In this document: positions 1 through 9,322 of the stretch, one piece after another | Layout of the letters: every line of letters begins with the position of its first letter | Position numbering within the stretch: position 1 is the first letter of the stretch | Source: Halomonas sp. SpR1 | Lineage (GTDB): Bacteria > Pseudomonadota > Gammaproteobacteria > Pseudomonadales > Halomonadaceae | DNA: 64,000 nucleotides | Direction: 5' to 3' | Assembly (NCBI RefSeq): GCF_031010175.1 | Contig: NZ_JAUAMB010000020.1 | Span: forward strand, 1-64,000 | Position numbers and translations under genes: made by a program | Notes under the pieces: generated by a model | What the model was told of the DNA's origin: nothing | Seen by the model: only the letters and a program-made list of their open reading frames with translations | The model's database searches: none

Positions 1-36
1 GAGTGGCGAGAAGGTCAGTTTTTCAGGTACCATTTT

Positions 37-102
37 GGAAGCGGCTGTTGGTGTTGGTTTTTGGTGTAAGGCCCTGAAACTTTAACACTTTCAGCCGCTT
101 CC
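37..102. repeat. Inverted repeat upstream of the sigma54 activator
   Basis: GGAAGCGGCTG at 37-47 is repeated as its exact reverse complement at 92-102, with 44 bases between. A second complementary pair, TTTCAGG at 21-27 and CCTGAAA at 73-79, crosses it, so an RNA could form a pseudoknot-like fold. There is no T-run. Frame 1 is open from base 1 to a TAA at 67-69, but the peptide is not recognisable as a gene end. Function unknown. Confidence 0.35.
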
Positions 103-137
103 TTTTATGCCTCGTGAGAAATTCGGGCTAGATGGTC

Positions 138-188
138 ACGAAAAATCGTAACTAACGATATTTCGTTGTTTTATTGACGAAAAGTCGT
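138..188. promoter_or_regulatory. Three ACGA-N4-TCGT palindromic boxes
   Basis: ACGAAAAATCGT (138-149), ACGATATTTCGT (155-166) and ACGAAAAGTCGT (177-188) share the form ACGA-N4-TCGT. Their centres are 17 and 22 bases apart. Three copies in 51 bases directly before an activator gene look like binding sites of a dimeric regulator, perhaps the downstream sigma54 activator or one acting on a divergent gene beyond the left edge. Which protein binds is inference. Confidence 0.55.
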
Positions 189-242
189 AAGTGGCGTGGG
201 AATTGAATGGTTAAGTGGAGACCACCTTGAAACCTGAGTTAT

Positions 243-2180
243 GTGCCAATGGGTAAACAAGAACGTACTCACACCGCAGCTCTAATGGGCGATTTTTCAC
301 CGCTTGCAATGATCGTGATTGATCCTTTTGCCGATCAGTTGTTGGACGCTAACCCAGCTGCCTGCGAGATGCTCAATATTGATCAAACGCTGCCTTTAGC
401 GGCCCCGTTTAGCCACCGCTTGAGTGCTTCACTGCCGCTTTGGGTGAGCTTTACCGACGAGGCTCTGACACAAAAGTCGGCCTGGTCGGATGATTTGGTA
501 ATGCTGGATATGCTCCGTCAGCCGTATCGCGTTGAGGTTTATGCTCAGCGTATCGACGACTCTTCTCAGCTGTTATTAACAGTGATTGACCGCAATAAGG
601 CCGAGCAGCGGCGTGCCAAGGCCGAGCTAGGCCGCCAGCACCGCCAGGGGGAAGTGGGCTGGCAGCGGGTTGAGCAGGTGTTTGAGCGGATTGAAAAGCA
701 GAACCAGCTTATTCTGGGCGCAGCGGGGGAGGGCATTTACGGGCTGGACGCTGAAGGCAAAACCACCTTCGTTAATCCCGCAGCAGAACGCATTCTGGGT
801 TGGAGTACCGAGGATATGGTGGGCCACGATGCGCACCTAATGTTCCACCACACTCATGCTGACGGCAGCCATTTTCCGGTGCAGCAGTGCCCTATCCACG
901 CCTCGTTTAGCGACGGCCAGGTACATCACGTCGATAACGAAGTGTTCTGGCACAAAAATGGCGAGGCGATACCCGTCGAGTACACCAGTACACCGATATT
1001 CGAGATGGGGCGACTGGTCGGGGCGGTGGTGCTGTTTCGTGATATTCGCGAGCGCAAACGCGCCGAGCAGCAACTGCGCGATGCCCTTGCTGAAGTGGGG
1101 TCTCTCAAGCAGCGCCTTGAACTTGAAAATGAGTACCTGCAAGAAGAGATAAAAGCAGAGCTCAATCACCGCGATATTGTGGGCGATAGCCCGGCGGTGG
1201 CAAAGCTGATCCAGCAGATTGAGTTGGTGGCCCCCACCAGCGCTAACGTATTGATTAGCGGCGAGTCGGGCACCGGTAAAGAGCTGATTGCCCGCGCCAT
1301 TCATGCCGGTAGTACACGTAGCGATCGACCGCTGATCCGCGTGAACTGCGCAGCTATTCCCCGTGACCTGTTTGAAAGTGAATTCTTTGGCCATGTGAAA
1401 GGCGCTTTTACCGGTGCCGTGCAGGATCGTACCGGGCGCTTTGAGCTTGCCCACGGGGGCACGCTATTTTTGGATGAAGTCGGTGAAATACCCCTGGAGC
1501 TACAGAGCAAGCTGCTGCGAGTGCTGCAGGATCAGCAGTTTGAGCGCGTGGGCGATAACCGTACCCGCGAAGTGGATGTGCGGGTGATTGCCGCCACCAA
1601 TCGCGAACTGCGCGACATGATAGATTTAGGCCACTTTCGTGAAGATCTCTATTTCCGTCTCAACGTGTTCCCCATTGATTCGGTACCGCTACGCAAGCGA
1701 ATTGAGGATGTACCGCTGCTAGCGAGGCACTTTTTACAGCGCGCCTGCCTGAAATTTAATAAGCCTGGGGTGCGGATTCCCCCAGCCCAGCTGGAGATCC
1801 TGCAGCGCTATCCTTGGCCAGGCAATATTCGTGAACTGGAGAACATCATTGAGCGCCAGGTCATCGTGACCCAGGATCGACGCTTGATGTTTGATGACCT
1901 GCTGTTGGGGGAGCCGCCACGCTCGATGGGGGTTACTAAATCGATGCCGCCTCCGCCCCAGTCCTGCGAGAACCAGAGCAGAGCAACCCTGCTGACCGAA
2001 CAGGCGCTTAGCCAGCGCCAGCGAGCGAGCACGATTGCCGCTCTGGAGCAGGCACGAGGTAAGGTCTCTGGGGCAGGGGGCGCGGCGGAGCTGCTTGGTA
2101 TCAAGCCCACTACCCTGGCCTCACGGCTAAATAAATGGGGTATCGACACGCGTGATTTTCGCAAAAGAGCGCCGCATTAA
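243..2180 (+). CDS. Sigma54-dependent transcriptional activator (PAS-PAS-AAA+-Fis)
   Basis: Bacterial enhancer-binding protein of the NtrC/FhlA class that remodels sigma54 RNA polymerase by ATP hydrolysis. Two PAS-like sensor regions lie at about residues 15-120 and 150-275. A coiled-coil linker follows, then the AAA+ domain with Walker A GESGTGKE near residue 340 and the sigma54-contacting loop GAFTGA near 386. A Fis-type helix-turn-helix covers roughly the last 45 residues. No receiver domain is present, so PAS ligand or redox sensing is the probable input. The first possible start is GTG at 243; ATG at 249 is an equally good alternative, and neither has a clear Shine-Dalgarno. The three palindromes at 138-188 lie just upstream. 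The regulon is unknown; no convincing -24/-12 promoter is visible nearby. Confidence 0.9.
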   Translation: MPMGKQERTHTAALMGDFSPLAMIVIDPFADQLLDANPAACEMLNIDQTLPLAAPFSHRLSASLPLWVSFTDEALTQKSAWSDDLVMLDMLRQPYRVEVYAQRIDDSSQLLLTVIDRNKAEQRRAKAELGRQHRQGEVGWQRVEQVFERIEKQNQLILGAAGEGIYGLDAEGKTTFVNPAAERILGWSTEDMVGHDAHLMFHHTHADGSHFPVQQCPIHASFSDGQVHHVDNEVFWHKNGEAIPVEYTSTPIFEMGRLVGAVVLFRDIRERKRAEQQLRDALAEVGSLKQRLELENEYLQEEIKAELNHRDIVGDSPAVAKLIQQIELVAPTSANVLISGESGTGKELIARAIHAGSTRSDRPLIRVNCAAIPRDLFESEFFGHVKGAFTGAVQDRTGRFELAHGGTLFLDEVGEIPLELQSKLLRVLQDQQFERVGDNRTREVDVRVIAATNRELRDMIDLGHFREDLYFRLNVFPIDSVPLRKRIEDVPLLARHFLQRACLKFNKPGVRIPPAQLEILQRYPWPGNIRELENIIERQVIVTQDRRLMFDDLLLGEPPRSMGVTKSMPPPPQSCENQSRATLLTEQALSQRQRASTIAALEQARGKVSGAGGAAELLGIKPTTLASRLNKWGIDTRDFRKRAPH

Positions 2181-2268
2181 TCGCCAACCCATCATGCTTT
2201 GGACTAAGGTAAGCTGGAAGCGACTTGACAATAGGCTGTTCACACATTTTTAGATTGTTCAAGGCTAG

Positions 2269-2294
2269 CATACATACATGAATGTAACTATAAT
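2269..2294 (+). promoter_or_regulatory. RND operon promoter with AcrR-like operator
   Basis: CATACATACATGAATGTA at 2269-2286 matches 15 of 18 positions of the E. coli AcrR operator core as I recall it (CATACATTTGTGAATGTA). It lies directly upstream of a consensus -10 TATAAT at 2289-2294. A repressor bound here would cover the -35/-10 spacer. A very similar sequence precedes the AcrR-type gene at 10.4-11.0 kb. Confidence 0.6.
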
Positions 2295-2428
2295 GCTCAT
2301 CTTTCTGAATGGCACCGTATTTCGAGTGATTTAGCGCGCTAACTGGCTTAGTTTTCTGTAGCACAAATCAAGTAAGTTGAGAGACTAAGCGCGTTTACCA
2401 TCTGACACTGATATCTAGAGGCAATCCC

Positions 2429-3898
2429 ATGCGACTGGCACACTGGGCAGTCAATGCCCCTTTACGACCCCTACTGCTGGCGGTATTAACCGCTTCTTTT
2501 GTATTGCCTGCTCAAGCTGCCGATCTCATCACCATTACCCGTGATGCGTTAGACAACAACGCTGAGCTTGCTTCGGCGCGCTCGACGTATCTGGGTGTTG
2601 AGGCAGGCAGAGACGTGGCACGAGGTGGGTTGCTCCCGCAAATTAACGCTTCGGGCACCGTGGCGCACAACGAGCAGTATGAAAGCCAGGGCTCCTCCCA
2701 AGCCGGAGCGGGTGCTGGCGCGGGCGCGGGCCGTGTGGGTGCCGGTGATGACCGTTACAACACTGTATCGCTCACCCTTGAAGCCACCCAAGCGCTTTAT
2801 GATGAAGTGACACGCCAACAAGTCACCCAGGCCGAGCGCCAGATCGACCAGCAGGTATATCTGCTCGCAGCTACCGAACAGCAGCTGCTAATTGACGTGG
2901 CCAGCGCCTATTTTGACATTTTGCGTGCTCACGAAGTGCTCGAAGCGCGTTTTGCCCAAGAGCGTGCCATCGGACGCCAGCTCGAGCAGGCGCGCGAGCA
3001 GTTTGAGGTTGGCTTAATAGCGATTACCGAGGTCGAAGAGGCTCGCGCCACCTTTGACCAGTCACGTGCTGACCGGATTGCCGCAGAGAGCAGTCTGCAG
3101 GTAGCTTTTGAGGCACTCGAGCAGTTGACCGGCCAGCGCTATGCCAGTATCGAAGCCCTGGGCGACAGCATGCCGATTGCACTCCCTGAGCCAAGCAGCC
3201 GCGACTACTGGGTAGAGCAAGCCATTGAGCGTAATCCTCAGGTATTGGCGCAACAGGCGGGGATTGAGGTATCACGCAGCGGTGTGGAAATTGCCCGCGC
3301 GGGTCGTTTGCCCACTCTTTCAGCCTTTGGCAACTATCAGTATGGCGACAGTGATATTGATAACGCCACCGGGAATGACTCCTCTAGCCAGGTAGGCATA
3401 CGCGCTAATTTACCCATCTACACCGGCGGCAGTACCAGCGCCAGCATCCGCCAAGGGACTTATCAACTGGAGAGTAGCCAGTATGATTTCGAGTCTCAGC
3501 GTCGCTCCTCGATCCAGCAGGTTCGCTCGCTGTATACGCAAGTCAGCAACGATGTGGAAACCGTCGAGGCCCGTGAGCAGGCGATCGTCTCGAACCGCAG
3601 CGCGCTGGAAGCCACCCGCGCTGGCTACGAGGTCGGCACTCGTAACATCGTGGATGTTTTGAATGCTGAGCAGAATTTGTATAACGCCATCGCCAACTAC
3701 GCAGAGGCTCGCTACGACTATGTCGTTAATCTGCTCTCGCTGCGTCAGCAGGCAGGACGACTTGATGTGGACGCCATTGAGGAAGTTAATGCGTGGTTAA
3801 CCGGTGATGAGGTGAATTTTACCTTGCCAGAAAGCATTGGCAATGACCGCTATGAGCCGGCGCTCAACATCGGCGCACCGCCCCAGCCTGGCACCTAA
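2429..3898 (+). CDS. TolC/OprM-family outer membrane efflux protein
   Basis: Outer-membrane channel of a tripartite efflux pump. The N-terminus is a Sec signal peptide (basic start, hydrophobic LLLAVLTASFVLP, cleavage after AQA). Two repeated outer membrane efflux domains follow, rich in long alpha-helical heptads (for example EQAREQFEVGLIAITEVEEAR and the later AGYEVGTRNIVDVLNAEQN), the hallmark of TolC hairpins. At 489 residues it has normal family length. A glycine/alanine-rich insert near residues 90-105 is unusual but probably a loop. It is the first gene of the operon with the adaptor and RND pump that follow. Substrates cannot be read from sequence. Confidence 0.93.
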   Translation: MRLAHWAVNAPLRPLLLAVLTASFVLPAQAADLITITRDALDNNAELASARSTYLGVEAGRDVARGGLLPQINASGTVAHNEQYESQGSSQAGAGAGAGAGRVGAGDDRYNTVSLTLEATQALYDEVTRQQVTQAERQIDQQVYLLAATEQQLLIDVASAYFDILRAHEVLEARFAQERAIGRQLEQAREQFEVGLIAITEVEEARATFDQSRADRIAAESSLQVAFEALEQLTGQRYASIEALGDSMPIALPEPSSRDYWVEQAIERNPQVLAQQAGIEVSRSGVEIARAGRLPTLSAFGNYQYGDSDIDNATGNDSSSQVGIRANLPIYTGGSTSASIRQGTYQLESSQYDFESQRRSSIQQVRSLYTQVSNDVETVEAREQAIVSNRSALEATRAGYEVGTRNIVDVLNAEQNLYNAIANYAEARYDYVVNLLSLRQQAGRLDVDAIEEVNAWLTGDEVNFTLPESIGNDRYEPALNIGAPPQPGT

Positions 3899-3975
3899 TT
3901 GCCCGTTGGTTGGAAGTGATTCAGGTGCGCATGTGCTATCGGTCACCTTAAAAAAGATATATGGGAATGCAACGT

Positions 3976-5256
3976 ATGAAGAAGATGATTCACTCTCGCC
4001 GAGCGAGTCTGGTGACGCTAGTAGCTGCGCTGGCACTTTCAGCCTGTGGGCAAGAACAAAACGAAGCGCCTCAACAGGGCCAAGGTGCCCAGCAAGAAGC
4101 CCCTCCCCATAAGGTCGAAGTGGCTGAAATGGCGCGTCAGGATATACCGCTGGATAAGTCGTACCCATCACTGCTGCGCAGTGATGCTGAAGTCACTTTG
4201 GTCGCCCGTGTCAATGGGTTTCTGGAGGAGCGCCACTTTGAACCTGGCCAGTTAGTGGAGCAGGGCGATCGTCTTTACACCATCGAACCGGATCTTTACC
4301 AGGCAACCGTCAATCAGCGTGAAGCAGATCTACAGAGTGCCCGTGCCGAGCTTGCCCGCGCCCAGCGCGACGCTCAACGTTTTGAGCAGCTGCTCAGCCA
4401 GAACTCGGTGAGCCGTCAGCAGTATGATCAGGCACTGGCAGACCAGCGGGTCGCCCAGGCGAGCGTGGCACAGGCTGAGGCGGCGCTCTCCAGCGCTAAC
4501 CTGGATCTGGGGTACTCCCAGGTGACTGCCCCTGTATCGGGCATGATCGGGTTGAGCCAAATCAACGTGGGCAATCTGGTTACCTCCGGTACGGAATTAG
4601 CGACAATCACGCCGTTGGATCCACTTGAGGTGCGTTTCCAACTTCCCCAGCGGGATGCCTTTGAACTGCGTCGCCAGTTGCGTGACGGCGGTGATACGTC
4701 GGATATTCGTGCGCGGTTGAGCATCCCAGGCGTGAGTGGCGGCAGCGATTCTGAGTTGGAAGGGCATTTAGACTTCCTCGGGTCGCGGGTAGATAGCGGC
4801 ACCAGCACCGTACAAGCGTCCGCCACCTTTGAAAACCCCAATGCGGCTGTGCTGCCTGGCCAATTTGTGCGTGTGCGTATTGAAGGCCTGAAACGTTTTG
4901 ATGTCATGGCCGTGCCGGAAATTGCCGTTACCCAAGGGTTAATGGGCCCGCAGGTATTTGTCTTGGATGAGGACAACAAAGCCCGCGAAAGGACTGTTTC
5001 ATTGGGTGAAGTGGCTGGTCCGTGGCAGTTAATTCGTGAGGGGCTAGAGCGGGGGGATCGTGTGGTGGTCGGCGACCCTGCTGGTTTAGAGCCGGGCGTG
5101 ACGATTGATCCTCAACCGTTTGATGGCAACGCTGAAAACATCGTTGAAGATGTGGAGCAAGAAGAGACGCAACAGCAGGCTGAAGCGGCAGAGGCAATGG
5201 AAGAGGGGCCAGCAGCAGATGGTCAGCCCGCTGAAGGGGAAGAGGGTGCGCAATAA
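3976..5256 (+). CDS. RND efflux periplasmic adaptor lipoprotein (AcrA/MexA type)
   Basis: Membrane-fusion protein linking the RND pump to the outer-membrane channel. I start it at 3976 (MKKMIHS...), where GGGA lies 9 bases upstream; ATGs at 3961 and 3967 are in frame but worse placed. A lipobox (LSAC) about 25 residues in makes it an inner-membrane-anchored lipoprotein. The lipoyl/biotinyl-like halves flank an alpha-hairpin (QSARAELARAQRDAQRFEQL), followed by beta-barrel and membrane-proximal domains. The last 50 residues are a highly acidic Gln/Glu/Ala tail, longer than in AcrA and in keeping with a halophile. The stop overlaps the next gene's start (TAATG). Confidence 0.93.
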   Translation: MKKMIHSRRASLVTLVAALALSACGQEQNEAPQQGQGAQQEAPPHKVEVAEMARQDIPLDKSYPSLLRSDAEVTLVARVNGFLEERHFEPGQLVEQGDRLYTIEPDLYQATVNQREADLQSARAELARAQRDAQRFEQLLSQNSVSRQQYDQALADQRVAQASVAQAEAALSSANLDLGYSQVTAPVSGMIGLSQINVGNLVTSGTELATITPLDPLEVRFQLPQRDAFELRRQLRDGGDTSDIRARLSIPGVSGGSDSELEGHLDFLGSRVDSGTSTVQASATFENPNAAVLPGQFVRVRIEGLKRFDVMAVPEIAVTQGLMGPQVFVLDEDNKARERTVSLGEVAGPWQLIREGLERGDRVVVGDPAGLEPGVTIDPQPFDGNAENIVEDVEQEETQQQAEAAEAMEEGPAADGQPAEGEEGAQ

Positions 5257-8200
5257 TGAACTTCTCTAACTTCTTCATCAGCCGCCCGATATTTGCCACA
5301 GTACTGGCGATTATCGTGACGTTGGTTGGCGTGATGTCCATGCGGATTCTGCCGATTGAGCAGTACCCCAGTGTGGTGCCGCCGACGGTATCGGTGCAGG
5401 CGCAGTTCCCTGGGGCGGATGCCGAAACCGTTGCACAAACGGTGGCAGCCCCCATTGCAGAAGCCATTAACGGCGTTGAGGACATGCTCTACATGACCTC
5501 TAATAGCGCTGATAACGGCCTTATGAGCCTGAGTGTTGCCTTCAATATCGGCACCGACGGTGATATTAACACCATCAACGTTAACAACCGGGTTCAGGGG
5601 GCACTTTCGCAGTTACCTGAAGCCGTGCAGTCACAAGGTGTCACCGTTGAGCTGCGCTCTGACTCTATTTTGATGTTTATCGCGTTGACCTCACCTGATG
5701 GTGACTACGACAACATCTATATGCAGAACTACGCCACGTTGAACGTGCTTGATGAACTGCGTCAGGTGCCGGGTGTGGGTAATGCAGAAGTGCTGGGCGG
5801 CGGTGAGTTTGCCATGCGTATCTGGATGGATCCGGATAAACTGGCCCAGTACGACCTGACGCCCAGTGAAGTGGCCAGCGCGATTAGGGCGCAAAATACT
5901 GAAGTACCGGCGGGCAACTTGGCCTCGACGCCGCAAAGTGACCCGCGGGCGTACACCTATACGATTACCGCTGGCGGTCGCCTCAGTAATGTCGACGACT
6001 TCCGTAATATTTACCTGCGTACCAATAGCGACGGCTCTTCGCTGCACCTGGAAGATGTCGCGCGCATTGAGCTTGGGGCATCTTTCTACGGGGTTGATGC
6101 GCGTTTGAACGGCTCAACCATGACGCCGATTATTATTAACCAACAGCCCGGTGCAAACGCGCTGGAAACTGCTCAGGGTGTGCGGGACACGATGGAGGAG
6201 CTGTCGGGACGCTTCCCTCCCGGGCTCGAGTATGTTGCCCCTTATGATACAACCCTGTTTATTGATGCCTCTGTGGAAACGGTGCTCCACACCTTTATTG
6301 AAGCTTTTCTGATCGTTATCGTCATTCTGTTTATTTTCCTGCAGAACTGGCGTTTCACCGTGATCGCCATGTCGGTGGTACCGGTCGCTGTTGTGGGTAC
6401 GTTTGCTGGCTTCTATGTGTTTGGTTTTTCGATCAACCTGCTGACCCTGTTTGCCTTGGTTTTATCGATAGGGATAGTGGTCGATGATGCCATTCTGGTG
6501 GTAGAGAACGTCGAGCGCGTGCTGAGTGAAGAAGACGATATTAGCGTTCGCGACGCTACTATTCGGGCGATGAAAGAAGTGGGCGGGCCGGTCATTGCGA
6601 CGTCGCTGATTATGGCCGCAGTGTTTGTACCCGTGGCGTTTCTGGGCGGTTTTACCGGTCAAATTTACCAGCAGTTCGCGATCACTGTCGCCATCTCGGT
6701 AGCCATTTCGGCGCTAATGGCGTTGACCTTTACGCCCGCCCTGTCGGCGATTTTTATCAAGCATAAAATCGCGGGAGCAGGACAGTCCAAAGTTAAGCGT
6801 GCCTTGAACACACCGCTGCGCCTGTTTGACCGACTGTTTGCTGGTATTACTGCCGCCTATATGTGGGTAGTAAAAGGCCTGGTGCGTTTATGGGTGTTAG
6901 CGTTAGCACTAACGGTGCTTACCGGGGTGGGCTCCTACTGGCTCTATGCCAATACACCTTCGACGCTGGTGCCGGAAACTGATCAGGGGGTTGTGTTGGT
7001 GAGTGTATCGCTCCCCGACGCCGCGTCGCTGGATCGCACCCAGCGCTATATGGCAAAACTGAGTGCGGCCATTGAAGATATTCCCGGCGTGGAATACTCC
7101 TCAGCGGTGGCGGGCTACGACATTTTGTCGAGTGCCGTGAATACCGCTCGGGGGGTAATGTTTATCAATCTAAGCCCTTGGTCTGAGCGTGACCTTACGG
7201 CCACCGAACTCGTAGGGCGTATTATGGGGTTGGGCGCCAGTATTGATGGCGGTTCCGCGATGGCCTTTAACTTGCCACCTATCATGGGGCTTTCGACCAC
7301 CGGCGGTTTTACCGGCTACTTGCAGTCCTTTGATGGGGCATCGCCCCGTGAGCTGTATGAAGCATCGCTGCAAATCATGCAGAAAGCTAACCAGCACCCT
7401 GCCTTGAACCGGGTATTTACCACGTTCAACGTTAATGTACCGTCCTACCGTGCCAACATTGATCAGCAAAAAGCATTAAGTTACGGCGTGGCGCTGGAGA
7501 ACATTAATTCGGCCCTGGGCAATACCTTTGGTAACGGCTTTGTGAACTACTTCAGCTACCAAAACCGTAATTTCCAGGTTTATCTGCAAAACGAAGATGA
7601 ATTCCGCAAGACGCCGGAAGACGTCAGCAGCGTTTACGTGCGTGGTGGAAATGGCGAACGTATCCCGCTCTCTGAATTTGTCGAGCTTGAGCGCCAAACC
7701 GGTCCGTCGGTAGTGTCCCGTTTCGGGGTTTACGCCGGTGCAATGTTCCAGGGTGAGCCAGCAGCTGGTTATAGCTCAGCTCAGGCGATCGAAGCGATGA
7801 ACGAAGTCGTGGAGGAAGCGCTGGGTAGCGACTGGGGCATGGGCTGGACGGGTACCGCATACCAAGAGTCCAATATGGGTAGTGCCGCGACGCTGGCGAT
7901 TGTCTTCGGCCTATTGATGGTCTTCCTGATCCTGGCGGCTCAGTATGAGAGTTGGTCATTACCGCTAGCGGTATTGACTGCAACGCCTTTTGCTTTCCTG
8001 GGAGGGATTGGTGGTATCGCGTTGCGCGGGCTGGACACCAGTGTGTATGTGCAGATCGGCATGCTGGTGGTGGTCGGGTTGGCGGCGAAGAACGCGATCC
8101 TGATCGTTGAATTTGCCGAACTGCAGCGTAAGGAGCAGGGAAAATCAATTCGTGAGGCGGCTATTACCGCAGCGGAGCTGCGCTTCCGTCCCATCGTGAT

Positions 8201-8444
8201 GACCTCCCTGGCATTTATCTTTGGTACCTTGCCGCTTGCACTGGCAACTGGTGCCAGCGACGTGAGCAGCCACCACATTGGCACCACGGTTGCTATGGGT
8301 ATGTTCTCTGTTGCCACCTTGGGTAGCCTGTTCATTCCCAGCTTCTATGCCATGATTGCAACTGTTTCTGATTGGCTAAGTCGCAAGATGAAAGGGCATA
8401 AGCATGATGACCCGCAACCGGCACTTGAGCATGACAAACACTAA
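5256..8444 (+). CDS. RND multidrug efflux transporter (HAE1, AcrB/MexB type)
   Basis: Inner-membrane proton/drug antiporter of the hydrophobe/amphiphile efflux-1 family, 1062 residues (AcrB 1049). It begins with the classical MNFSNFFISRPIFATVLAII first membrane helix. The proton-relay aspartates in TM4 are at about residues 410-411 (GIVVDDAILVVEN). Large periplasmic porter/docking loops lie between TM1-2 and TM7-8, and a second six-helix bundle ends near residue 1040. It is co-transcribed with the adaptor (start overlaps its stop) and the TolC-like channel. Regulation by the TetR at 10416-11027 is inferred from matching operators. Confidence 0.96.
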   Translation: MNFSNFFISRPIFATVLAIIVTLVGVMSMRILPIEQYPSVVPPTVSVQAQFPGADAETVAQTVAAPIAEAINGVEDMLYMTSNSADNGLMSLSVAFNIGTDGDINTINVNNRVQGALSQLPEAVQSQGVTVELRSDSILMFIALTSPDGDYDNIYMQNYATLNVLDELRQVPGVGNAEVLGGGEFAMRIWMDPDKLAQYDLTPSEVASAIRAQNTEVPAGNLASTPQSDPRAYTYTITAGGRLSNVDDFRNIYLRTNSDGSSLHLEDVARIELGASFYGVDARLNGSTMTPIIINQQPGANALETAQGVRDTMEELSGRFPPGLEYVAPYDTTLFIDASVETVLHTFIEAFLIVIVILFIFLQNWRFTVIAMSVVPVAVVGTFAGFYVFGFSINLLTLFALVLSIGIVVDDAILVVENVERVLSEEDDISVRDATIRAMKEVGGPVIATSLIMAAVFVPVAFLGGFTGQIYQQFAITVAISVAISALMALTFTPALSAIFIKHKIAGAGQSKVKRALNTPLRLFDRLFAGITAAYMWVVKGLVRLWVLALALTVLTGVGSYWLYANTPSTLVPETDQGVVLVSVSLPDAASLDRTQRYMAKLSAAIEDIPGVEYSSAVAGYDILSSAVNTARGVMFINLSPWSERDLTATELVGRIMGLGASIDGGSAMAFNLPPIMGLSTTGGFTGYLQSFDGASPRELYEASLQIMQKANQHPALNRVFTTFNVNVPSYRANIDQQKALSYGVALENINSALGNTFGNGFVNYFSYQNRNFQVYLQNEDEFRKTPEDVSSVYVRGGNGERIPLSEFVELERQTGPSVVSRFGVYAGAMFQGEPAAGYSSAQAIEAMNEVVEEALGSDWGMGWTGTAYQESNMGSAATLAIVFGLLMVFLILAAQYESWSLPLAVLTATPFAFLGGIGGIALRGLDTSVYVQIGMLVVVGLAAKNAILIVEFAELQRKEQGKSIREAAITAAELRFRPIVMTSLAFIFGTLPLALATGASDVSSHHIGTTVAMGMFSVATLGSLFIPSFYAMIATVSDWLSRKMKGHKHDDPQPALEHDKH

Positions 8445-8466
8445 TCCTTAGCGATTAATCACGAGC

Positions 8467-8507
8467 AAAAACAGCGGGTGTCATCTTCGGATGGCATCTG
8501 TTTTTTT
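8467..8507 (+). terminator. Rho-independent terminator of the RND operon
   Basis: An imperfect hairpin pairs AACAG with CTGTT and TGTCATC with GATGGCA around a TTCG tetraloop, then runs into seven T residues. It lies 22 bases after the pump stop codon. Confidence 0.85.
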
Positions 8508-8611
8508 ATGGATCTGACCGAGATCAAGGTAGAGGTGGCGCTCAAAAGCTAACCTGGACTAAGCTGGAAGTAACAATACATCACCGGCTAAGTACCGGGG
8601 GAGGTGTCATC

Positions 8612-9298
8612 ATGAATGATCTACTGCACGCTGCTATCCAATTTCCGACCATCGTCTTTACGTTGCTTATCGGATTGTTAGGTTTCTATTGGCTCTTAGT
8701 GATTATTCGTCTAGCCCCGTTGGAGCTGTTTGAGCGTGATAGCTTAAAAGAGGATCATCTCGCCAGTACGCTGGTATCTCTAGGTTTCGCCGGTGTTCTC
8801 GCCACGCTGGCATTAACGGTAATTTTAACCATTGCTGCGGTGATTACACTGGCGATCGAGCTGCTGGTGTTACGTTGGCTGCCGCTTGGCTTGATACGCA
8901 TACCGGTAGGGGTGTTGGTGCTATGGGGCTCGCTGGTGGTGGCCTCGCCCGTAGCGGCGATGCTCTGCCAGGCGTTGCACAGTGCACTGCACCGGTATCG
9001 CCCCTTTACCCGGCGTTGCCTGCTGGGCCAAACGGTCATCGTGACTGAGCGCCAAGGCGCGGGGGAACAGGCGTTTGCGGTGATTGATAATGAGCCTAAC
9101 AGCACGGTGAAGCTACTTAGCAAACGTGATGCCCTGCCTGTGCAGGGGGAGCGCCGAGTGCTGGTGAAGTATTTACCTGAAGAGGGTGCTTACCGCAGCG
9201 TCTCCGAGCAGGCGTATCTCGAAACGCGGGTTCGCTTAAATAAATTGCGGCTAAACCAGAAAAACCGCCATTCAACCCATTACTCTACTTCTCACTGA
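8612..9298 (+). CDS. Membrane protein with C-terminal OB-fold (YqiJ/NfeD-like)
   Basis: 228 residues preceded by a very strong Shine-Dalgarno (GGGGGAGGTG). Three or four hydrophobic segments (about residues 10-32, 53-85, 90-125) are followed by a soluble C-terminal part. That part begins LLGQTVIVTERQGAGEQAF and looks like the small beta-barrel found in YqiJ and NfeD-type proteins. In those families the protein usually partners a flotillin/stomatin; no such gene is adjacent here. The family assignment rests on architecture only, so the function is uncertain. It is a single-gene unit between the RND operon and a convergent hydrolase gene. Confidence 0.6.
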   Translation: MNDLLHAAIQFPTIVFTLLIGLLGFYWLLVIIRLAPLELFERDSLKEDHLASTLVSLGFAGVLATLALTVILTIAAVITLAIELLVLRWLPLGLIRIPVGVLVLWGSLVVASPVAAMLCQALHSALHRYRPFTRRCLLGQTVIVTERQGAGEQAFAVIDNEPNSTVKLLSKRDALPVQGERRVLVKYLPEEGAYRSVSEQAYLETRVRLNKLRLNQKNRHSTHYSTSH

Positions 9299-9322
9299 TA
9301 CACTCTTTTCACTGCGGATGCC

